From positions 682,001-746,000 of the forward strand of contig NZ_JAQFII010000001.1 of assembly GCF_029504575.1 (NCBI RefSeq): a stretch of 64,000 nucleotides of DNA, in the 5' to 3' direction. A program made the translations under genes and the position numbers. Of the stretch, positions 61,487 through 64,000 are shown in pieces. The notes under the pieces are model-generated. The model had not been told where the DNA came from. It was given only the letters and a program-made list of their open reading frames with translations, and searched no databases. Every line of letters starts with the position of its first letter. Position 1 is the first letter of the stretch. Source of the DNA: Streptomyces sp. SPB162. GTDB lineage: Bacteria; Actinomycetota; Actinomycetes; Streptomycetales; Streptomycetaceae.

Positions 61487-62893
61487 ATGGCACGTCAACA
61501 GATACCAGGGCCGACCGTAGGCCCTCACCGACGACATCGTCAGGAACGACCGGCCACGGCGGGGATCCGGCCGTCAGAATCCGGTGCGGCGAGGACCAGC
61601 CCGAATCCGGCCCCTGTCAGTCCGGCGCTGCACGCCGCCCTCGCGACCGAGTCCGAGGACCGGATCATCTACGACCTCGCCGGGATCGGCGAGCGGTACC
61701 GGTCCCTGGTCGAGGAACTGCCCGGCGTCGACGTCCGGTTCGCCATGAAGGCGTGCCCCGTCGACCAGGTGCTGAACCACCTGGCGGCGCAGGGTGCGGG
61801 CTTCGACGCGGCGAGCCCCAACGAGATCGTCCAGGCGGTCAGGACCGGTGTGCCGCCCGGTCGGATCCACTACGGCAACACCGTCAAGTCCGACCGGAAC
61901 ATCGCCGAGGCGTACCGCCTGGGGGTTAGGGACTTCGCCACGGACAGTTCGGAGGACGTCGCCGCGATCGCGGCCCACGCTCCCGGCGCCCGGGTGTTCT
62001 GCCGACTGGCCACCAGCGGGGAGGGCGCGCTCTGGGGGCTCAGCCGGAAGTTCGGTTGCTCGGCCGAAGACGCCGTACTCGTCCTGGAGGCCGCCCGGGC
62101 GGCGGGCCTGACGCCGGCCGGCCTTTCGGTGCACGTCGGCTCGCAGCAGATGACCGCCGACGCCTGGCAGGAGGCCTTCGAACGCATCGGCGACGTGCTG
62201 GTGAGCCTGCGGGCGAGCGGGATCCTGCTGGACCACGTCAACCTCGGGGGCGGCCTGCCCGCCCTCGGCTATCTGGACCGGCGGGGCAACCCGCTCGATC
62301 CGCCGCTGGACAAGATGTTCGTGGTGATCCGGGAGGGCATGCAGCGACTGCGGGAGATCGCCGGCTCCGAGTTGGACTTCGTCATGGAGCCGGGTCGCCA
62401 TCTGGTCGCCGACCAGGGCGCGATCAAGGCGCATGTCCTGCGCCTGACGTCACGCCGGCAGCTCGACGGCGAGCGCGAGTACTGGCTCTACCTGAGCTGC
62501 GGGAAGTTCAACGGCCTCTACGAGATGGACGAGCTGCAGTACCGGCTGGTCTTTCCGACCCATCCGGACGGGGAGTACGTTCCGGCCGTCGTCGCGGGCC
62601 CCAGCTGTGACAGCGACGACGCCTACGCCCAGGAACACCGTCGCGTCCAGGTGCCCGGATCGGTCGCCTCCGGCGATCCGGTGTGGATCCTCTCCAGCGG
62701 TGCCTATGCGACCAGTTACATGACCCAGGGGTTCAACGGCTTCGATCCGCTTCCGTGCGGTTGGACGGCCGGTGAGCCGAGAGCCGCGAGCTCCGCGAGC
62801 TCCGCGGTGACGGACGTGACGGACGTCATGGACGTCATGGACCTCCTCGACGTGACGGACGTGACGGACGACGAGGCGAGCCGGCCCGCCTGA
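61487..62893 (+). CDS. PLP-dependent ornithine/diaminopimelate-type decarboxylase
   Basis: A 468-residue fold-type III decarboxylase. PLP Lys in RFAMKACPVDQVL near residue 85, SVHVGSQQ (His stacks on PLP), LGGGLPA (phosphate), EPGRHLVAD, and AGPSCDSDD with the conserved Cys-Asp of ornithine decarboxylases. It differs from the island decarboxylase and has no carrier or ligase next to it, so it probably acts on a free basic amino acid. ATG 61487 has GGAG 8 bases upstream. The C-terminal tail is an acidic repeat of V-T-D and V-M-D triplets encoded at about 62810-62870. It is followed by a dioxygenase gene 94 bases downstream. Confidence 0.87.
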   Translation: MARQQIPGPTVGPHRRHRQERPATAGIRPSESGAARTSPNPAPVSPALHAALATESEDRIIYDLAGIGERYRSLVEELPGVDVRFAMKACPVDQVLNHLAAQGAGFDAASPNEIVQAVRTGVPPGRIHYGNTVKSDRNIAEAYRLGVRDFATDSSEDVAAIAAHAPGARVFCRLATSGEGALWGLSRKFGCSAEDAVLVLEAARAAGLTPAGLSVHVGSQQMTADAWQEAFERIGDVLVSLRASGILLDHVNLGGGLPALGYLDRRGNPLDPPLDKMFVVIREGMQRLREIAGSELDFVMEPGRHLVADQGAIKAHVLRLTSRRQLDGEREYWLYLSCGKFNGLYEMDELQYRLVFPTHPDGEYVPAVVAGPSCDSDDAYAQEHRRVQVPGSVASGDPVWILSSGAYATSYMTQGFNGFDPLPCGWTAGEPRAASSASSAVTDVTDVMDVMDLLDVTDVTDDEASRPA

Positions 62894-62987
62894 TTCCCGC
62901 CCGCACACCCTCACGGTTCGCAGCCACCGGCGCGACGAGGGGGTGCCCCTGTACCCACCTGACCCACTTGGTTTCTGGAGTTCCTAC

Positions 62988-64000
62988 ATGCCCGCCTACG
63001 ATCAGCACCTTCACCGCGCCGCCTCCCGCCGCCCGTATTTCAGTGCGGACGGTGAGACGTACCTCGCGCCGACCCCACTCCGCGACCTCCGCAAGGAGCA
63101 GCCCCTGCGCGTGCTCTCCGAGGCGGACTTCGCCTTCTGGCAGACCTACGGCTATGTCGTGGTCAAGGAGGCGATCCCCGCCGAGTCCGCCCGGCGCCTG
63201 CTGGACTTCGCCTTCGACTTCCAGGACCTCGACCCGGACCGCCCGGACACCTGGTACGAGCCGCGGCCCTACCGTGACGAGCTGGACCGCCATCTGCATG
63301 TCTACGGCTTCGTCGAGGCGTACCACCACCAGTTGATCTGGGACAGCCGGCAGACCCAGCGCGTCTACGACGCCTTCGCCGACGTCTGGGACTGCGAGGA
63401 GCTGTGGGTCAGCCTCGACCGTCTCAACCTCAACCCGCCCAACATCAAGAACCGTGACCGCGCCCTCATCGAGCCCACGGCAACGGGTTTCGACATCGAA
63501 CTCCACTGGGACATCGACAGCACGCTCAGCGTGATACCGCAGCGGGTCCAGGGCATCATCGCGCTCAACGACACCCGGCCCGACCACGGCGGCTTCCAGT
63601 GCGACCCCGAGCTGTTCCGCCGGTTCGACGAGTGGAAGCTCGGTCAGCCGGCGGACCGTGATCCGATCCGGCCCGCCGTCGACCGGGACGAATACCCGGT
63701 GGTCCGACCGGAGCTGTCAGCCGGTGACCTGCTGATCTGGAACGGCGCCCTGGCCCACGGCGTCGCCCGCAACATCTCCGAGCAAGGCGTGCGGGCGGTC
63801 CAGTACCTCTCGATGATGCCCGCCTTGGAGGAGAGCGAGCAGATACGCCGCTCCCGGATCGGCTCCTGGGAAACCCTCAGCACCCCGGACTGGAACGGAA
63901 CCCTGGTCGGCGACGCCGTCACGCACGAGTCGCTCCGGTACAAGACCGCCGAACTCAACGACCTCGGGGAGAAACTGCTGGGCCTCACCTCCTGGCACGG
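62988..64000 (+). CDS. phytanoyl-CoA dioxygenase-family (PhyH) enzyme, cut by the window end
   Basis: The first 337 residues of a non-haem iron/2-oxoglutarate oxygenase. After an N-terminal lead, FAFWQTYGYVVVKEAIP is the typical PhyH opening; ELHWDIDST gives the H-x-D pair near residue 170, SAGDLLIWNGALAHGVARN gives the distal His near residue 260, followed by Arg. Probably hydroxylates a small metabolite, perhaps the amine or amino acid handled by the decarboxylase just upstream. ATG 62988 has GGAG 7 bases upstream. No stop before base 64000. Confidence 0.88.
   Translation, partial: MPAYDQHLHRAASRRPYFSADGETYLAPTPLRDLRKEQPLRVLSEADFAFWQTYGYVVVKEAIPAESARRLLDFAFDFQDLDPDRPDTWYEPRPYRDELDRHLHVYGFVEAYHHQLIWDSRQTQRVYDAFADVWDCEELWVSLDRLNLNPPNIKNRDRALIEPTATGFDIELHWDIDSTLSVIPQRVQGIIALNDTRPDHGGFQCDPELFRRFDEWKLGQPADRDPIRPAVDRDEYPVVRPELSAGDLLIWNGALAHGVARNISEQGVRAVQYLSMMPALEESEQIRRSRIGSWETLSTPDWNGTLVGDAVTHESLRYKTAELNDLGEKLLGLTSWH

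Noticed and set aside
1..64000. tRNA, rRNA, riboswitch or CRISPR features.
   Set aside because: No regularly spaced repeats of CRISPR type and no convincing tRNA T-arm or cloverleaf was seen by eye; a covariance-model search would be decisive.

Overview
The window looks like chromosome of a Streptomyces or close relative. Most of it is very GC-rich with strong third-position GC bias, GTG starts are common, several genes look leaderless, and the gene set (a tuf3-like EF-Tu paralogue, DUF6082-like and pentapeptide proteins, STAS proteins, several MFS exporters) is typical of that genus. No tRNA, rRNA or CRISPR array was seen.

Layout. (1) 1-9.8 kb, minus strand: one end of a nonribosomal peptide synthetase operon, read MFS exporter -> free-standing condensation domain -> C-A-T -> A-T -> A-T (running off the left edge). 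(2) 10-30 kb: ordinary core-type genes: gamma-carbonic anhydrase, DedA, GNAT, thioesterase, a secreted anchored protein, MFS transporters, a spermidine synthase-like enzyme, patatin, an EF-Tu paralogue, TVP38, two 52-residue paralogues around a pentapeptide-repeat gene, an ArsR-type regulator/MFS operon with a clear double operator, lipoproteins, CapA and a flavin reductase. (3) 29.9-35.2 kb: a minus-strand operon of two unknown proteins, two tandem-STAS proteins and a P-loop NTPase with a helical repeat tail. A 42-codon remnant shows that the STAS-NTPase unit was duplicated and one NTPase lost. (4) 35.5-39.4 kb: a boundary zone with an MFS fragment, an SDR gene, an IS630-like remnant and an intact IS701-like element with 20-bp perfect inverted repeats and CTAG flanks.

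(5) 39.4-57.2 kb: the most interesting part, a visibly lower-GC island of about 14 genes bounded by insertion-sequence debris on both sides (IS701 on the left, an integrase-type remnant at 57.3-57.7 kb on the right). The minus arm encodes a two-subunit ABC exporter, a nucleotidyltransferase-fold protein, an acyl carrier protein, an acyl-CoA dehydrogenase-like enzyme, a PLP amino-acid decarboxylase and a free adenylation enzyme. The divergent plus arm encodes a radical SAM enzyme (with an apparent 1-base frameshift in its GGGEP motif), an adenylate-kinase-like protein, a 2-oxoglutarate-oxygenase-like protein, a short pyruvate-kinase-like protein, an extended SDR epimerase, a NUDIX hydrolase and a free condensation-domain protein. 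I infer a biosynthetic cluster in which a dicarboxylic amino acid is loaded on the carrier protein, decarboxylated while tethered (BtrK/VinO logic), desaturated, and joined by the condensation protein to an amine built by the radical SAM, sugar and phosphate enzymes, then exported. I do not recognise this combination.

(6) 57.8-64 kb: an AraC-type regulator, a convergent GMC oxidoreductase, a poorly coding 0.9-kb gap, and a second possible pathway fragment: a PLP decarboxylase of the ornithine/diaminopimelate type followed by a phytanoyl-CoA-dioxygenase-like enzyme cut by the right edge.

Starts were chosen by ribosome-binding site, overlap with neighbours or a plausible leaderless -10 element; all protein-family calls are from reading motifs by eye.
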